Shown here piece by piece: positions 17,864 through 27,105 of a stretch of 64,000 nt of DNA. The notes under the pieces were generated by a model. That model was not told where the DNA came from. It saw nothing but the letters and a program-made list of their open reading frames with translations, and searched no databases. Each line of letters opens with the position of its first letter. Within the stretch, counting starts at the first letter, position 1. A program made the translations under genes and the position numbers. The DNA comes from Paraburkholderia sp. HP33-1 (lineage in GTDB: Bacteria; Pseudomonadota; Gammaproteobacteria; Burkholderiales; Burkholderiaceae), in the NCBI RefSeq assembly GCF_021390595.1, contig NZ_JAJEJR010000004.1, forward strand, positions 124,001 to 188,000, read 5' to 3'.

Positions 17864-18708
17864 GCTAGCAACGCTCGCAAGAGGCTCACCAGCGCGAGCG
17901 GCTGGTCAAGCATCATGTGATGGCCCGCGAGTGGCATCGTGACGGGCCCCTTCGCGCCGGGAATTGCAGCTACGATCCGGCGAGCGCGATCGGCGCTGAC
18001 CACGCTGCTGCACTCTGCGTGAACATAGCTGACGGGAACGGTAATGCGGGTAAGCAGATCTTCCTCGCCTTCGACCGGCTGGAGGTTCCGCAGCTTCGGG
18101 TCGAAGCGCCATACCCAGCCGTCGGCAGTTTGCCGAAGCGATGTCTGCGCGAGATGCGCGAGGAGCCACGGCTCGCAATCCTGTTCGGGGATGAGACGAA
18201 AGCGACTGACTGCGGTATGCCAGTCCGGATAGGGACGAGGAGGCGGACGTCGTTCCACGATAGGCACGTTTTCGCCGCGCAGCATGAAATACGAATCGAG
18301 CACGATTGCATGCGAGAGACGATCTGGAAAGCTAGCGCATGCCTGAAGAAGGCGCGATCCGCCAAAGCTGTGTCCCACTGCGACGCACGGTCCGGCGCCG
18401 ATCGCATCCACCACAGCGACGAGGTCGCGCACGAAAATGTCGGCGCTGTATTCCTGCCTGTTGGCGCTGTCGCCCATGCCGCTGAAATCCAGAGCGAAGA
18501 CGCGAAAGCGATCGGTGAAGAATGGTGCGATGAAGTCCCACCAGTGCGTGTGCCCGAGAAAGCCGTGTGCAAAGACAAGTGGTGGTTTGCTAATGTCTGC
18601 AGCGTTCCACGAGACGTAATGCACGATAACCCCGTCGTCTTCAGTGAAGTGAGATCGATGCGGCTCGGTCAAGGCGCGATCGAACCATGAGGGGATACGG
18701 TCATTCAT
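17860..18708 (-). CDS. Alpha/beta hydrolase
   Basis: A 282-residue serine hydrolase. The oxyanion-hole motif is AHGFLGHTHWWD, the nucleophile is Ser114 in VGHSFGGS and the base is His263 in MPLAGHHMM. The expected acid position near VHAECSS has Glu rather than Asp, so the triad may be Ser-Glu-His. I chose the ATG at 18708 (MNDRIPSWFD), because the longer frame adds 83 residues without homology-like features. Substrates could be esters, lactones or C-C bonds in beta-diketones. Coupling to the downstream ligase suggests it makes a free acid. Confidence 0.85.
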   Translation of the reverse strand: MNDRIPSWFDRALTEPHRSHFTEDDGVIVHYVSWNAADISKPPLVFAHGFLGHTHWWDFIAPFFTDRFRVFALDFSGMGDSANRQEYSADIFVRDLVAVVDAIGAGPCVAVGHSFGGSRLLQACASFPDRLSHAIVLDSYFMLRGENVPIVERRPPPRPYPDWHTAVSRFRLIPEQDCEPWLLAHLAQTSLRQTADGWVWRFDPKLRNLQPVEGEEDLLTRITVPVSYVHAECSSVVSADRARRIVAAIPGAKGPVTMPLAGHHMMLDQPLALVSLLRALLA

Positions 18709-18821
18709 GAGGATTTTCCAAAATCTGAGGCTTCCACATGTCGTTGCACGAGACGGTGCGCAGCAGATTACACGCGAGAGGCTCTTCGATGTGCAACATA
18801 TCGATTGCTTTGCAACGCCAG

Positions 18822-19739
18822 CTATGCAAGTGTGATGTGCTTTCGATGCGTGTCGATCCAGTCCGCCATTGGGGTGAGTTGGACACCACGTTCGGCAATC
18901 GAATCGATATCGACGCGATACCCCACCGCGTTGATCCATTCCTGTGCATTCACCCATCCGGGTGCGAGACCCCTTGTTCGGGCTTCATCCGGTGAGACGT
19001 GCGAAACGCTGATCCGTGCGCCCAGAACGTCGCCAAGGCGGCGCGCAACTTCAGACATCGTGAGCTTTTCAGACGCCAGCGGTACGGTCTGACCGTGCCA
19101 GCGCTGCGGATCGTTTAGCGCGCTGGCTGCGAACGCGCCCACGTCGTCGGCGGCAATCCAGTCGAGTCGTGCATCGGGTAGCAACGCGCTGAGCAGCAAG
19201 CCCTCGCGCAGATGCGGAAACATGGCGCCCGCTTTCGGCTCAGCGAGGTTGTCCATCATGAACGCAGGTTGCAAGATCGTCCATGAGGCGAATCCCGCCG
19301 CGCGTACGGCCTCTTCGACGTCCCATTTGTCGGTCCAGTATTTTCGGTTCCAACGCTTCTCGCTCCAACCTGGAAACGTCTCATGGTTGCCGGCCTGCGC
19401 CACCGACGTATGAACGAACTGCGGGACGCCCGCAGTGCGGGCCGCGTTGATGAGTGCAAAACCCTGGCGGCGTTCGCGGTCGCTGCGATCAACATCAGGA
19501 AGGAGAACGGAGAAGACTGATCCGACGCCCTCCATCGCTTTTTCGAGCGACTTGCGGTCGTCCAGATCTCCCCGCAGCGCCTGCGCATTCATCTCGACGA
19601 GTGCCCGTGCCGCCGGCGCGTCTGAATTTCGCGTCAGGAAGCGCACCTTGAGCCCAGCCGCGAGGAGGTGGCGAGCCGTGGCGCCGCCTTGCATGCCAGT
19701 GGCGCCGATGACGAGTACCGCGTCGGATGAATTGATCAT
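18822..19739 (-). CDS. NmrA-like NAD(P)-binding protein
   Basis: A 305-residue Rossmann-fold protein of the NmrA/atypical SDR group. The N-terminal cofactor motif is VIGATGMQGG (residues about 10-19), followed by RFLTRNSDAPAARAL, where the Arg suggests NADP. The central part has FVHTSVAQAG and WTILQPAFMMDNL. It lacks the YxxxK of classical SDRs. Members act as redox sensors or as reductases of diverse small molecules. It lies between the PhyH-like gene (267-base gap) and the hydrolase (113-base gap) on the same strand. Its reaction here is unknown. Confidence 0.82.
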   Translation of the reverse strand: MINSSDAVLVIGATGMQGGATARHLLAAGLKVRFLTRNSDAPAARALVEMNAQALRGDLDDRKSLEKAMEGVGSVFSVLLPDVDRSDRERRQGFALINAARTAGVPQFVHTSVAQAGNHETFPGWSEKRWNRKYWTDKWDVEEAVRAAGFASWTILQPAFMMDNLAEPKAGAMFPHLREGLLLSALLPDARLDWIAADDVGAFAASALNDPQRWHGQTVPLASEKLTMSEVARRLGDVLGARISVSHVSPDEARTRGLAPGWVNAQEWINAVGYRVDIDSIAERGVQLTPMADWIDTHRKHITLA

Positions 19740-19963
19740 GACTTGTCCCGAGGTCGAAACGATGGGCTAGGCGAGGCGTATTCTGGTCGGGCAGCTTGCG
19801 CGCGATGCCGCCAACCCAATGACAGTCGTTGCAGATTCGTGGCCCCGTGTTTCGAAGCGCACGTTCCGATATTAGCACGACGTTCAGACAACGAGCGAGC
19901 GGAGCGTGCCGCCAATTGATTCCTTGGGACCGCGATGCCAGAGAGCATGATCATTCGCGCGAG

Positions 19964-19997
19964 CAGACGCAAAGACGAAGCTTCGCCTTTGCGTCTG
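19964..19997 (-). terminator. Stem-loop after the PhyH-like gene
   Basis: CAGACGCAAAG at 19964-19974 pairs perfectly with CTTTGCGTCTG at 19987-19997, and the loop itself contains the palindrome CGAAGCTTCG. It sits 10 bases past the stop codon of the minus-strand dioxygenase gene. There is no clear U-run, so it may be an RNA-stabilising hairpin or an imperfect terminator. Confidence 0.5.
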
Positions 19998-20006
19998 GCA
20001 TGACGA

Positions 20007-20990
20007 TCAATGCTGCGGCCGTAGCGTTTGAACGAGGCCGCCTTGATGTGCAACGATCACCTCGGAGCCCGGCCGATAAACGTCGGCGATTTCGTCTCCG
20101 CGCAGGCGGTTGCCCTGGAAGCCGCGCAGATAGCTCGTCTCGTCGAGTCGCAACGCATGTTCACCCTGCGCGTCGCGCACGATGATCCCGTCCGGTGTGA
20201 TCGACGTCAGCGTACCCACATAGGGTAGCCGCGGCTCGAACGGAAAACTTCCGCCATGCGGCAGGATGCGCGTGTCGAGTGAAAGACGAAAGCGGTCCGA
20301 ATGATTGCTGAGCCCAGAGTGCGGCGTGCGTCGGCTCATCAACAGGACGTCGCCCAAGCGGTAGTTCGTGCGCCGCCATGCATCTTCGGGTACGCTCGCA
20401 AGATCGATGGGGATGATTTTGTCGCCGTCTTTCCTGTGCAGGCACGCAAGCTTGTGCAATCCTTCCGCTACGGCCAGTCCGCCGACTTGCTCGTCGATAT
20501 CGCTGAGCGGAATCCAGCAGATGATGAAATCGAGGCGGTCGCTATAGATAGCGTCTTCATGAATGAAGTCGAAGCGCGTGCGGCTTTTGTCGATGGCGGG
20601 TGGCGACGTGCGGTATTCGGTGAACGGGACCCAGTAAAGCGGTACGCTGAAAAGCCGCTGAAAGAACGCATGAATCGCGGGGTCTTCCATCACGGTGCGT
20701 GCGGCACGCTGCTCATTCATCGCCTTCACGGGAAAGAAGCTGAAATTCTCGCGGTCCTTGCCAGTCCATCGCACGTCTTGATCGTTGCGGTCCACGAAGC
20801 CATGACTGGCGAGGTGGTCAACTAGCAGAGCGCGCATGCGCTCCAGCGGCTCGTGGTCTAGAACGTCGCGAAAGAACAGATAGCCGTCTTCGTTCCATCG
20901 TTCCTGCAGCGCGGCGTGATTGCCAAGCAGGTCGTTAGAAACGTTGAATTCGCGCATCGTCGGCACGATATCCACGATCGGTGTGCTCAT
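20007..20990 (-). CDS. Phytanoyl-CoA dioxygenase (PhyH) family enzyme
   Basis: A 327-residue Fe(II)/2-oxoglutarate-dependent oxygenase. Metal ligands are His144 and Asp146 (FIHEDA) and a distal His224 (RRTPHSGLSNH), followed by an Arg in SDRFRLSLDTR that would bind 2-oxoglutarate. The jelly-roll pattern and length fit the PhyH family, which hydroxylates acyl-CoAs or small secondary metabolites. It is a second oxygenase in the cluster besides the P450, so the pathway may include two different hydroxylations. It lies 36 bases downstream of the CMD-family gene on the same strand. Confidence 0.87.
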   Translation of the reverse strand: MSTPIVDIVPTMREFNVSNDLLGNHAALQERWNEDGYLFFRDVLDHEPLERMRALLVDHLASHGFVDRNDQDVRWTGKDRENFSFFPVKAMNEQRAARTVMEDPAIHAFFQRLFSVPLYWVPFTEYRTSPPAIDKSRTRFDFIHEDAIYSDRLDFIICWIPLSDIDEQVGGLAVAEGLHKLACLHRKDGDKIIPIDLASVPEDAWRRTNYRLGDVLLMSRRTPHSGLSNHSDRFRLSLDTRILPHGGSFPFEPRLPYVGTLTSITPDGIIVRDAQGEHALRLDETSYLRGFQGNRLRGDEIADVYRPGSEVIVAHQGGLVQTLRPQH

Positions 20991-21026
20991 AAATTGTCTC
21001 CTTTTGTCGCAGGGGCGGATGTCGCC

Positions 21027-21455
21027 TCACAGCAATCCGCGCTCTTCGGCAGTGCGGGTCGTGGTGTCGATGCCCAATTCCCGTAGCGTCTCGAGAACGG
21101 CAGTGGTGGCGGAGGCGACGGCCGGGAAGCCTGCATACGGAAGCGCCTGAATCAGTACCCCTTCGAGCTCGCGTGCGCTCAGGCCGTTACGCACGGCGAT
21201 GCGGACGTGGTTCTTTAGTTCGAGTGTCTGCCGGTTGGCGATCAGGATGCCCAGTGTTACGAGGCTGCGCTGCTTGCGCTCGAGCTTGTCGTCGCCCCAT
21301 ACATCGGCGAACGCATAGTTGACGGCAAGGCGTGAAATGTCGGATCCGAAGCCTGTGGATTCGCTTGCTGCTCGCAGGCCGGCTGCCTTGTCTTCACCCA
21401 TGATTTCGCCGAACACTTTCAAACCATAGGCATGTTTTTCTTCGAGGCTCTTCAC
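21027..21455 (-). CDS. Carboxymuconolactone decarboxylase (CMD) family protein
   Basis: A 142-residue all-helical protein of the CMD/AhpD superfamily. It has DKLERKQRSLVTLGILIANR, ELKNHVRIAVRNGLSARELE and LIQALPYAGFPA, characteristic of the PcaC-like branch. The CxxC of AhpD-type peroxidases is absent, so peroxidase activity is unlikely. PcaC decarboxylates gamma-carboxymuconolactone; many homologues with this pattern act on other lactones or are uncharacterised. It is the first gene of a minus-strand run with the PhyH-like enzyme and is divergent from an AraC-type regulator that may control it. Confidence 0.85.
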   Translation of the reverse strand: MKSLEEKHAYGLKVFGEIMGEDKAAGLRAASESTGFGSDISRLAVNYAFADVWGDDKLERKQRSLVTLGILIANRQTLELKNHVRIAVRNGLSARELEGVLIQALPYAGFPAVASATTAVLETLRELGIDTTTRTAEERGLL

Positions 21456-21635
21456 TTGTGTCTCCTGTTTAACCGCGGCCGCGCGGCTATTGATAGCGGA
21501 TGCGACTCCGCTTTCCCCGCCGTTCTTGTTGCCGGCGATACCGACGATGATGCGTGCTACGATCGCTGCTAAAGAGGATCAAAATCTGCATATTAGGGGA
21601 TCGAAATTCGCAAGCCCACCGCTCCGACTGAGCCA

Positions 21636-22610
21636 GTGAAAGACGTTGCCGCGCTCGTGCTGCCAGGCAGTTATCTGTCGAGCGTCGGCGCTCTGGTTGA
21701 CGGATTCGCGCTGATTGCACGACACATATTCACCCAATTCGCACCTCCGTACCGTCACACGATGAAAACGCAGGTACGCCTGCTGAGCACCAACGGAAAC
21801 AGCCTGGAGTTCGCTGGCGGGCGAGGGATGGAGAGTGACGGGAACCTGCTCGGCGATACTGAGTACCGCATCGTGTATGTCCCGGCTTTCGCCGTGGCCA
21901 GCGAAGAGGCACTCGTTACTCTCCTGGACCACGCGAAGCCCTTGACGGAGTGGTTGCGCTGGCAGCGCGCACGGGGAGCCGTATTGGCAGCGAGCGGCAC
22001 GGGGGCGGCACTCCTTGCGCAGGCTGGGCTGCTCGACGGCGGCCCAGCAGCGGTCCCGCGAGTGCTCAGAAGCCTGTTCCGGTCGCGCTTTCCAAAGGTG
22101 CGCGTAAGCACTGGCTCTACGATCGCCGAGCACGATGGCGTGCACACTTGCAGCGTGCCAGCAGGCGAGTGGCAACTCGTGGCCCGCCTCGTCGATCGTG
22201 CAATATCGCCGCATACCGCCCAATGGCTTGCATCTACCACAGGCACGGACGGCGCCCGCGAGGAAGGCCGCTTGACGAGCGACGATCCTCTCGTGAGCAG
22301 CGCGCAATTCTGGCTCGCGCAGCGTTTCGCTCAGGACTTCAAGATCAGCGAGCTGGCGGACGTCCTCGCCGTTAGCCATGCCACGTTGCTGCGGCGCTTT
22401 GCGCGGAGCCTGGGCATGACGCCGCGTGCCTATGTGAGCTCACTACGCATCGAGTCTGCAAAGCGAATGCTGCGTAACACGCAGATATCAATCGAGCAGA
22501 TCGCCGTCATGGTCGGCTATTCGGACGTGCGCGCATTCCGCAACATTTTTCACAAGCACGTTTCGACGAGTCCTTCCGCGTATCGGCGGCGTAGGACGGA
22601 CCGCGAATGA
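21636..22610 (+). CDS. AraC-family regulator with DJ-1/PfpI-like domain (GlxA type)
   Basis: A 324-residue transcription factor. The first 190 residues form a DJ-1/PfpI-like sensing domain (VAALVLPGSYLSSVGALVDG, YVPAF, AASGTGAALLAQAGLLDGG), in which the usual nucleophilic Cys appears replaced by Gly/Thr in ASGTGA. The C-terminal 100 residues have the two AraC helix-turn-helix units (ISELADVLAVSHATLLRRFA and IEQIAVMVGYSDVRAFRNIF). It starts at a GTG. It is divergent from the CMD/PhyH genes and convergent with a LysR gene, so it probably regulates the minus-strand run. The effector is unknown. Confidence 0.9.
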   Translation: MKDVAALVLPGSYLSSVGALVDGFALIARHIFTQFAPPYRHTMKTQVRLLSTNGNSLEFAGGRGMESDGNLLGDTEYRIVYVPAFAVASEEALVTLLDHAKPLTEWLRWQRARGAVLAASGTGAALLAQAGLLDGGPAAVPRVLRSLFRSRFPKVRVSTGSTIAEHDGVHTCSVPAGEWQLVARLVDRAISPHTAQWLASTTGTDGAREEGRLTSDDPLVSSAQFWLAQRFAQDFKISELADVLAVSHATLLRRFARSLGMTPRAYVSSLRIESAKRMLRNTQISIEQIAVMVGYSDVRAFRNIFHKHVSTSPSAYRRRRTDRE

Positions 22611-22623
22611 AGGCGGCCCGCGT

Positions 22624-23604
22624 TCAGGCTGAATATTTGTCGAGTTCCGCCTTGCCGATATCGGCTGTCCGAAAACGTTCGAGCAGGTAGTCCACGAAAA
22701 CCCTGACTTTGGCAGGCAAGTACTGGCGGTGGGGATAGTGAACATAGATGCGGGGTCCCGTACTGTCGGCCTCGTCACTCCGCACCCTGTATTCGGGAAG
22801 GACGATCCTGAGTGCTCCGGAATGCAGATACGGCAGCACCACAGGCACCGAGGACGGCGTGATGCCGGCGCCGCTGATCGTGGCGACCAGACTGATATCC
22901 GGCTGACCCGCCACGGTGAGGCGGCCGCGCGAATGATGGATGAACGTTTTATTCCTGCGCGCCGCGCCTTTGCGCGTACTGCCGGGCAAGCGTTCGAGAT
23001 GAAGCGCTGCGAGTCCAAAAGCCATACGAATGCCGACGAAGTCATGTACGGTCAGTTCATCCGGCGACTGGGGCACGCCCTTGCGTTCAAGGTAGTCCGG
23101 GCTTGCGACCAGTACGATAGGGTAGTCACACAGCGGACGGGAGACATGGTTGGTCCCGCGTCCCCGCGCATGCTGGATGCTCACGTCGACACCGTCATTT
23201 ACCAGGCTGGGCGCAATCTCGTCGTAGCTGATGTCGATTTCGACGAGTGGGTAGCGTTGAAGAAACTCGGCGATTACCGGAGTCAGACAATGCCTTCCGA
23301 ACGTGGGCGTCACTGAAACCTTGATCAAACCCTCGGGGTGCTCGGGACTGCGTCGCACGTCCGCGACGGCTTCGTCGAGTTGACTCAACAAAGGCGCCAC
23401 GCGTTGAAAGAACTGCCGTCCCTCGCTCGTGAGACTGAGCTTGCGCGTGGTCCGGTTGAAGAGACGCACACCCAGTTCGCGCTCCAGAGCGGCAATGCTC
23501 TTGCTAACGGCAGGCGGTGTAACCTGGAGCCGCGTCGCCGCCGCGATGAAGCTGCCGCAACGGACGGCCTGAACGAAAGGCAGCAGGTGTCGGATTTCGG
23601 GCAT
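22624..23604 (-). CDS. LysR-family transcriptional regulator
   Basis: A 326-residue LysR protein. The N-terminal winged helix-turn-helix reads FVQAVRCGSFIAAATRLQVT, then PPAVSKSIAALERELGVRLF. The effector-binding domain follows (LIKVSVTPTFGRHCLTPVIA, VEIDISYDE) and ends in the ...AKVRVFVDYLLERF motif of the PecT/DsdC-like subgroup. It is divergently arranged with the aldehyde dehydrogenase/GMC operon, the classic LysR target layout. A dyad AGTGA-N7-TCACT lies 9-25 bases before its ATG and recurs in the P450/kinase promoter region, suggesting it may govern both. Confidence 0.93.
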   Translation of the reverse strand: MPEIRHLLPFVQAVRCGSFIAAATRLQVTPPAVSKSIAALERELGVRLFNRTTRKLSLTSEGRQFFQRVAPLLSQLDEAVADVRRSPEHPEGLIKVSVTPTFGRHCLTPVIAEFLQRYPLVEIDISYDEIAPSLVNDGVDVSIQHARGRGTNHVSRPLCDYPIVLVASPDYLERKGVPQSPDELTVHDFVGIRMAFGLAALHLERLPGSTRKGAARRNKTFIHHSRGRLTVAGQPDISLVATISGAGITPSSVPVVLPYLHSGALRIVLPEYRVRSDEADSTGPRIYVHYPHRQYLPAKVRVFVDYLLERFRTADIGKAELDKYSA

Positions 23605-23612
23605 CGTAAATT

Positions 23613-23629
23613 AGTGAAAAAAAGTCACT
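23613..23629. promoter_or_regulatory. Candidate LysR operator AGTGA-N7-TCACT
   Basis: Perfect 5-base arms separated by AAAAAAG, with T and A in the T-N11-A relation typical of LysR sites. It sits between the divergent LysR and aldehyde dehydrogenase genes, almost on the LysR start codon, the usual place for autorepression. Confidence 0.5.
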
Positions 23630-23817
23630 CTAGAGGTTCCATTTGGTAAGCAGTGTAAAACATCAGCCGCCACTAGAATCGAATTTATCAAAGGCGGACC
23701 GCGTCGCGCGCTAGCCCGACAGCGAGACTGTTCAGGAGACGACGCGATTGAGCGCGACGGCGAGCGACCGGCGCCTGCCCCTGCATGCGTCTGCTGCCAG
23801 TAGAAGTCAAACGCTCA

Positions 23818-25302
23818 ATGGAACAGCACATGGCATTTTTCTCATCGCACCAACGCCCAATTGACGTCCCCGGCGGCCTCTTTATCGGCGGCACGTTTGT
23901 CGAAGGTGATGGCGCTGCGAGCATCGGGCACGTCAACCCTTCGACAGGTCATCCGCAGGCCGTTGTGCGCCTGGGTAGCTCGGGCGACATCGACCGCGCG
24001 GTCAAGGCGGCCAAGGCGGCGCAACGCTTATGGATGGAGATGGGGCCACGCGCGAGGATGCGATGCTTCAGGCGCCTCGGCGAGCTGCTCGAAGCGAACA
24101 AGGAGCAGTTGGCTTTTCTCGGAGCCCGCGAGTCCGGCATTCCAGTATCACTCCCGCTGATGGACATGGCGCTTGGCTGGGTCGATCACTACATGGGATG
24201 GATCGACAAGATCGAGGGTTCATATGGTGAGTCCTATCCGGCGCCGGGCTTCAGCTACACGCGGCGAGAGCCCTATGGTGTAGTGGGCGTCATCATTCCC
24301 TGGAACGGTCCCCTCATGGCGACCTGCATGATGGCGCTACCGGCAATCGCGGCTGGCAATGGTGTCGTGTTGAAGCCGCCAGCGCTGGCGCCTTTCGTCG
24401 CGCTGCGAATCGCCGAACTCGCTCATGAGGCCGGCTTGCCGGCGGGGCTGTTCAACGTCGTACCCGGTGAGGCGGAGGCGGGCGAGGCGCTCGTGGCTCA
24501 CCCCGACGTCGGCAAAGTCACCTTCACGGGCGGCGAAGGCGTCGCGCGGCGCGTAATGGCAACGGCGGCGGCATGTCTCAAACCGGTCGCATTGGAACTG
24601 GGCGGCAAGTCCGCCAATCTCGTCTTCGAAGACGCCGATCTCGACGTCGTAGCGGTAAAGGCGGTCTATGGCGCGTTGGCACTGAGCGGACAGGGTTGCG
24701 TAAACCCGACTCGGTTACTCGTTCACCGAAGCCGCTACGACGAAATGGTAGCGCGTGCCGCTGCGATAGCTGCCAGCATGAAGGTAGGCGATCCCTTCGA
24801 TGCCGATACTGTCGCTGGACCGGTGATATGCCAGTCGGCTTGCGATCGTATCCTCGGCGTCATCGCGCAAGCGCGACGCCACGCGAAACTCGTTGCGGGA
24901 GGCGAGCGGTTGGGGGGTGAGCTGGCCAACGGTTTCTTCATCGAGCCAACCGTGTTTGCCGATGTGCAGCCCGGCAGCGACCTGGAACAGAACGAGGTGT
25001 TCGGTCCCGTGTTGTCTATCACTCCGTTCGCCGACGACGCCGAAGCCCTCGCGATTGCCAACGGTACGCGTTATGGACTAGGTGCGTATCTGCACACCAG
25101 CGATCTTGACCGGGCGCACGCATTCGCCGAGCGCCTCGATGCGGGCTACGTGAGCATCAACGGCTTCGCTTCGATGGCACCGGGCGCGCCGTTCGGCGGA
25201 TACCGGCAAAGCGGGTTCGGCAGAGTGGGCGGCTGGGCGGGAATCGAGGAATATCTGCAACTCAAGAACGTTTTTGTTGCACGAAGAGAATGCAAGCGAT
25301 GA
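23818..25302 (+). CDS. NAD(P)+-dependent aldehyde dehydrogenase
   Basis: A 494-residue ALDH that oxidises an aldehyde to an acid. It has the proton acceptor Glu260 (LELGGKSANLVFEDADL), the nucleophile Cys294 (SGQGCVNPTR), the IIPWNGPL substrate-binding segment, FTGGEGVARRV for the cofactor and the C-terminal PFGGYRQSGFGR. Spacing between Glu and Cys is normal (34). Start choice is uncertain: ATGs exist at 23785 and 23818 and neither has a strong ribosome binding site; 23818 gives the usual N-terminal length. Its stop codon overlaps the GMC oxidoreductase start, so alcohol and aldehyde oxidation are coupled. Confidence 0.93.
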   Translation: MEQHMAFFSSHQRPIDVPGGLFIGGTFVEGDGAASIGHVNPSTGHPQAVVRLGSSGDIDRAVKAAKAAQRLWMEMGPRARMRCFRRLGELLEANKEQLAFLGARESGIPVSLPLMDMALGWVDHYMGWIDKIEGSYGESYPAPGFSYTRREPYGVVGVIIPWNGPLMATCMMALPAIAAGNGVVLKPPALAPFVALRIAELAHEAGLPAGLFNVVPGEAEAGEALVAHPDVGKVTFTGGEGVARRVMATAAACLKPVALELGGKSANLVFEDADLDVVAVKAVYGALALSGQGCVNPTRLLVHRSRYDEMVARAAAIAASMKVGDPFDADTVAGPVICQSACDRILGVIAQARRHAKLVAGGERLGGELANGFFIEPTVFADVQPGSDLEQNEVFGPVLSITPFADDAEALAIANGTRYGLGAYLHTSDLDRAHAFAERLDAGYVSINGFASMAPGAPFGGYRQSGFGRVGGWAGIEEYLQLKNVFVARRECKR

Positions 25303-26894
25303 GCGAGAGTGTTTTCGACTATATCGTGATCGGTGGCGGTTCGGCTGGATGCGTGATCGCGTCCCGGCTGAGCGAGAATCCTTCCACTCGCGTGTTGCTG
25401 CTGGAGGCGGGCAGGGAGGGGAAGGGCTTCATCTTCGACATGCCAGCCGGCAGTTTCGCGCTGATGGGAAATCCCAAGGCAGACTGGATTTATCCGACCG
25501 CACCGGATCCCTCCGCTGGTGCGCGCGTGACGACATGGGCTGCCGGAAAGGGGCTAGGCGGAAGCAGCAGCATCAACGGGATGGTCTACATCCGCGGCCA
25601 GCGTGGAGACTACGACGCGTGGCGCGACAGCGGGTGCACAGGCTGGGGATTCGACGATCTACTTCCGTATTTCCGGAAGTCTGAGAGGTTTACTGGTCCG
25701 GCGTCCTCCGCGCATGGATCTGACGGTCCGTTGGCGGTCTCGCCGCCGCGCGTATTGCATCCGTTGGCACACACATTTCTCGAGGCAGCCGCGCATTGCG
25801 GCATGCCAACGCGAAGTGAGTATTGCGCGGGAGACGTGCATGGATCATTTATCGTCTACGGCACTACTCGGAAGGGCAAGCGCTGCAGCACACGCAAGGC
25901 GTATCTCGAACCTGCCCTGGATCGGTCCAATCTCACTGTCGCTACAGACGCGGTCGTGGACCGCGTGCTTTTCGAAGAACGGCGGGCGATTGGTGTAAAG
26001 GTGATCGTCGCGGGCGAGAGGCGGACATTTACCGCTCGCCGTGAGGTTGTGCTGAGTGCGGGAACGATCGCGTCGCCCGCCGTGTTGTTGCGATCCGGCA
26101 TCGGCGCTGGTACGGATCTGTCCTCGATGGGAATCGAAATCGTTGCCGATCTGCCCGGCGTTGGCCGCAATGTGCAGGAGCACTGCGGGGTTTCGCAAAG
26201 CCGCCTGATCGACGTGCCGACGTACAACACAATGGTGGGCCCGCTGCGTCTAGCGGGACATCTGCTGAAGTATGCAACGCTCAAGAGAGGGATTCTGACT
26301 TCGATAGCAGTCCACGCGATGGCCTACGCGCGCAGCGCACCCGGATTGAACGAGCCGGACATCGCCATGAGCTTCTTGCCGCTGGCGATAGGATTCGTCG
26401 GCGGACATCCCGCGCTGGCGAAGCAGGCAGGCGTTACGATCGGCTCGCAGGTGCTGAGGCCCCATGGACGCGGACGCATCCGCCTGAATGATCTCGATCC
26501 ACACTCCAAGCCGCTAATCGAGCACGCGTTGCTTGGTGATCTGCGCGATCTTGCGCTGACGATCAAGGGCAGCCGTCTCGTGACCAAGATGTTCTCCGCG
26601 CCCCCGCTGGCGAGACACGTCATCGGCGATCTTGAACCCGCGTCGTTGCCTCAAAGCGATAGTGCGTGGGAGGCCTATGTGCGCCAACGTGTGGGCATCG
26701 GTTACCACCCGGTAGGCAGTTGCCGGATGGGAACGGACGACATGGCCGTTGTCGACGCTCACCTGCGGGTTCACGGTGTCGAGCGGCTGCGCGTAGTCGA
26801 CGCTTCCGTCATGCCGAACATCATTTCGGGCAACACGAACGCTGCAACGATCGCTGTCGCCGAGAAGGCTGCGGAGGTGATCATCGCGGGTTGA
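25299..26894 (+). CDS. GMC-family flavoprotein alcohol dehydrogenase
   Basis: A 531-residue glucose-methanol-choline oxidoreductase that oxidises a primary alcohol to an aldehyde with FAD. The FAD-binding motif is VIGGGSAGCVIASRLSE with LLLEAGRE. The first GMC signature is GKGLGGSSSINGMVYIRG and the second is GTIASPAVLLRSGIG. The catalytic pair is His in GYHPVGSCRMG and Asn in ISGNTNAATIA near the C-terminus. The ATG at 25299 overlaps the ALDH stop (ATGA). The electron acceptor is not evident; relatives such as AlkJ pass electrons to the respiratory chain. The pair would convert an alcohol to a carboxylic acid ready for CoA activation. Confidence 0.93.
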   Translation: MSESVFDYIVIGGGSAGCVIASRLSENPSTRVLLLEAGREGKGFIFDMPAGSFALMGNPKADWIYPTAPDPSAGARVTTWAAGKGLGGSSSINGMVYIRGQRGDYDAWRDSGCTGWGFDDLLPYFRKSERFTGPASSAHGSDGPLAVSPPRVLHPLAHTFLEAAAHCGMPTRSEYCAGDVHGSFIVYGTTRKGKRCSTRKAYLEPALDRSNLTVATDAVVDRVLFEERRAIGVKVIVAGERRTFTARREVVLSAGTIASPAVLLRSGIGAGTDLSSMGIEIVADLPGVGRNVQEHCGVSQSRLIDVPTYNTMVGPLRLAGHLLKYATLKRGILTSIAVHAMAYARSAPGLNEPDIAMSFLPLAIGFVGGHPALAKQAGVTIGSQVLRPHGRGRIRLNDLDPHSKPLIEHALLGDLRDLALTIKGSRLVTKMFSAPPLARHVIGDLEPASLPQSDSAWEAYVRQRVGIGYHPVGSCRMGTDDMAVVDAHLRVHGVERLRVVDASVMPNIISGNTNAATIAVAEKAAEVIIAG

Positions 26895-27105
26895 TCTCAG
26901 GACAATTTTGGCCCCGGTTGAAACTTGGGTGAAATGCGATCGTATTCGACCTACCGGGACGCAGCTGCCATCGTGACGGACCGCTGGAAGGGATGACGCT
27001 AAAGCGGCAGGCTCGCTCCGTTCTCCGTGACATGGACGATGCGAACATCGAGCGCGCCGTTCTCCATCGCCGGGATTCTTCTAACGTTCATCTAGCACCA
27101 CGGTT

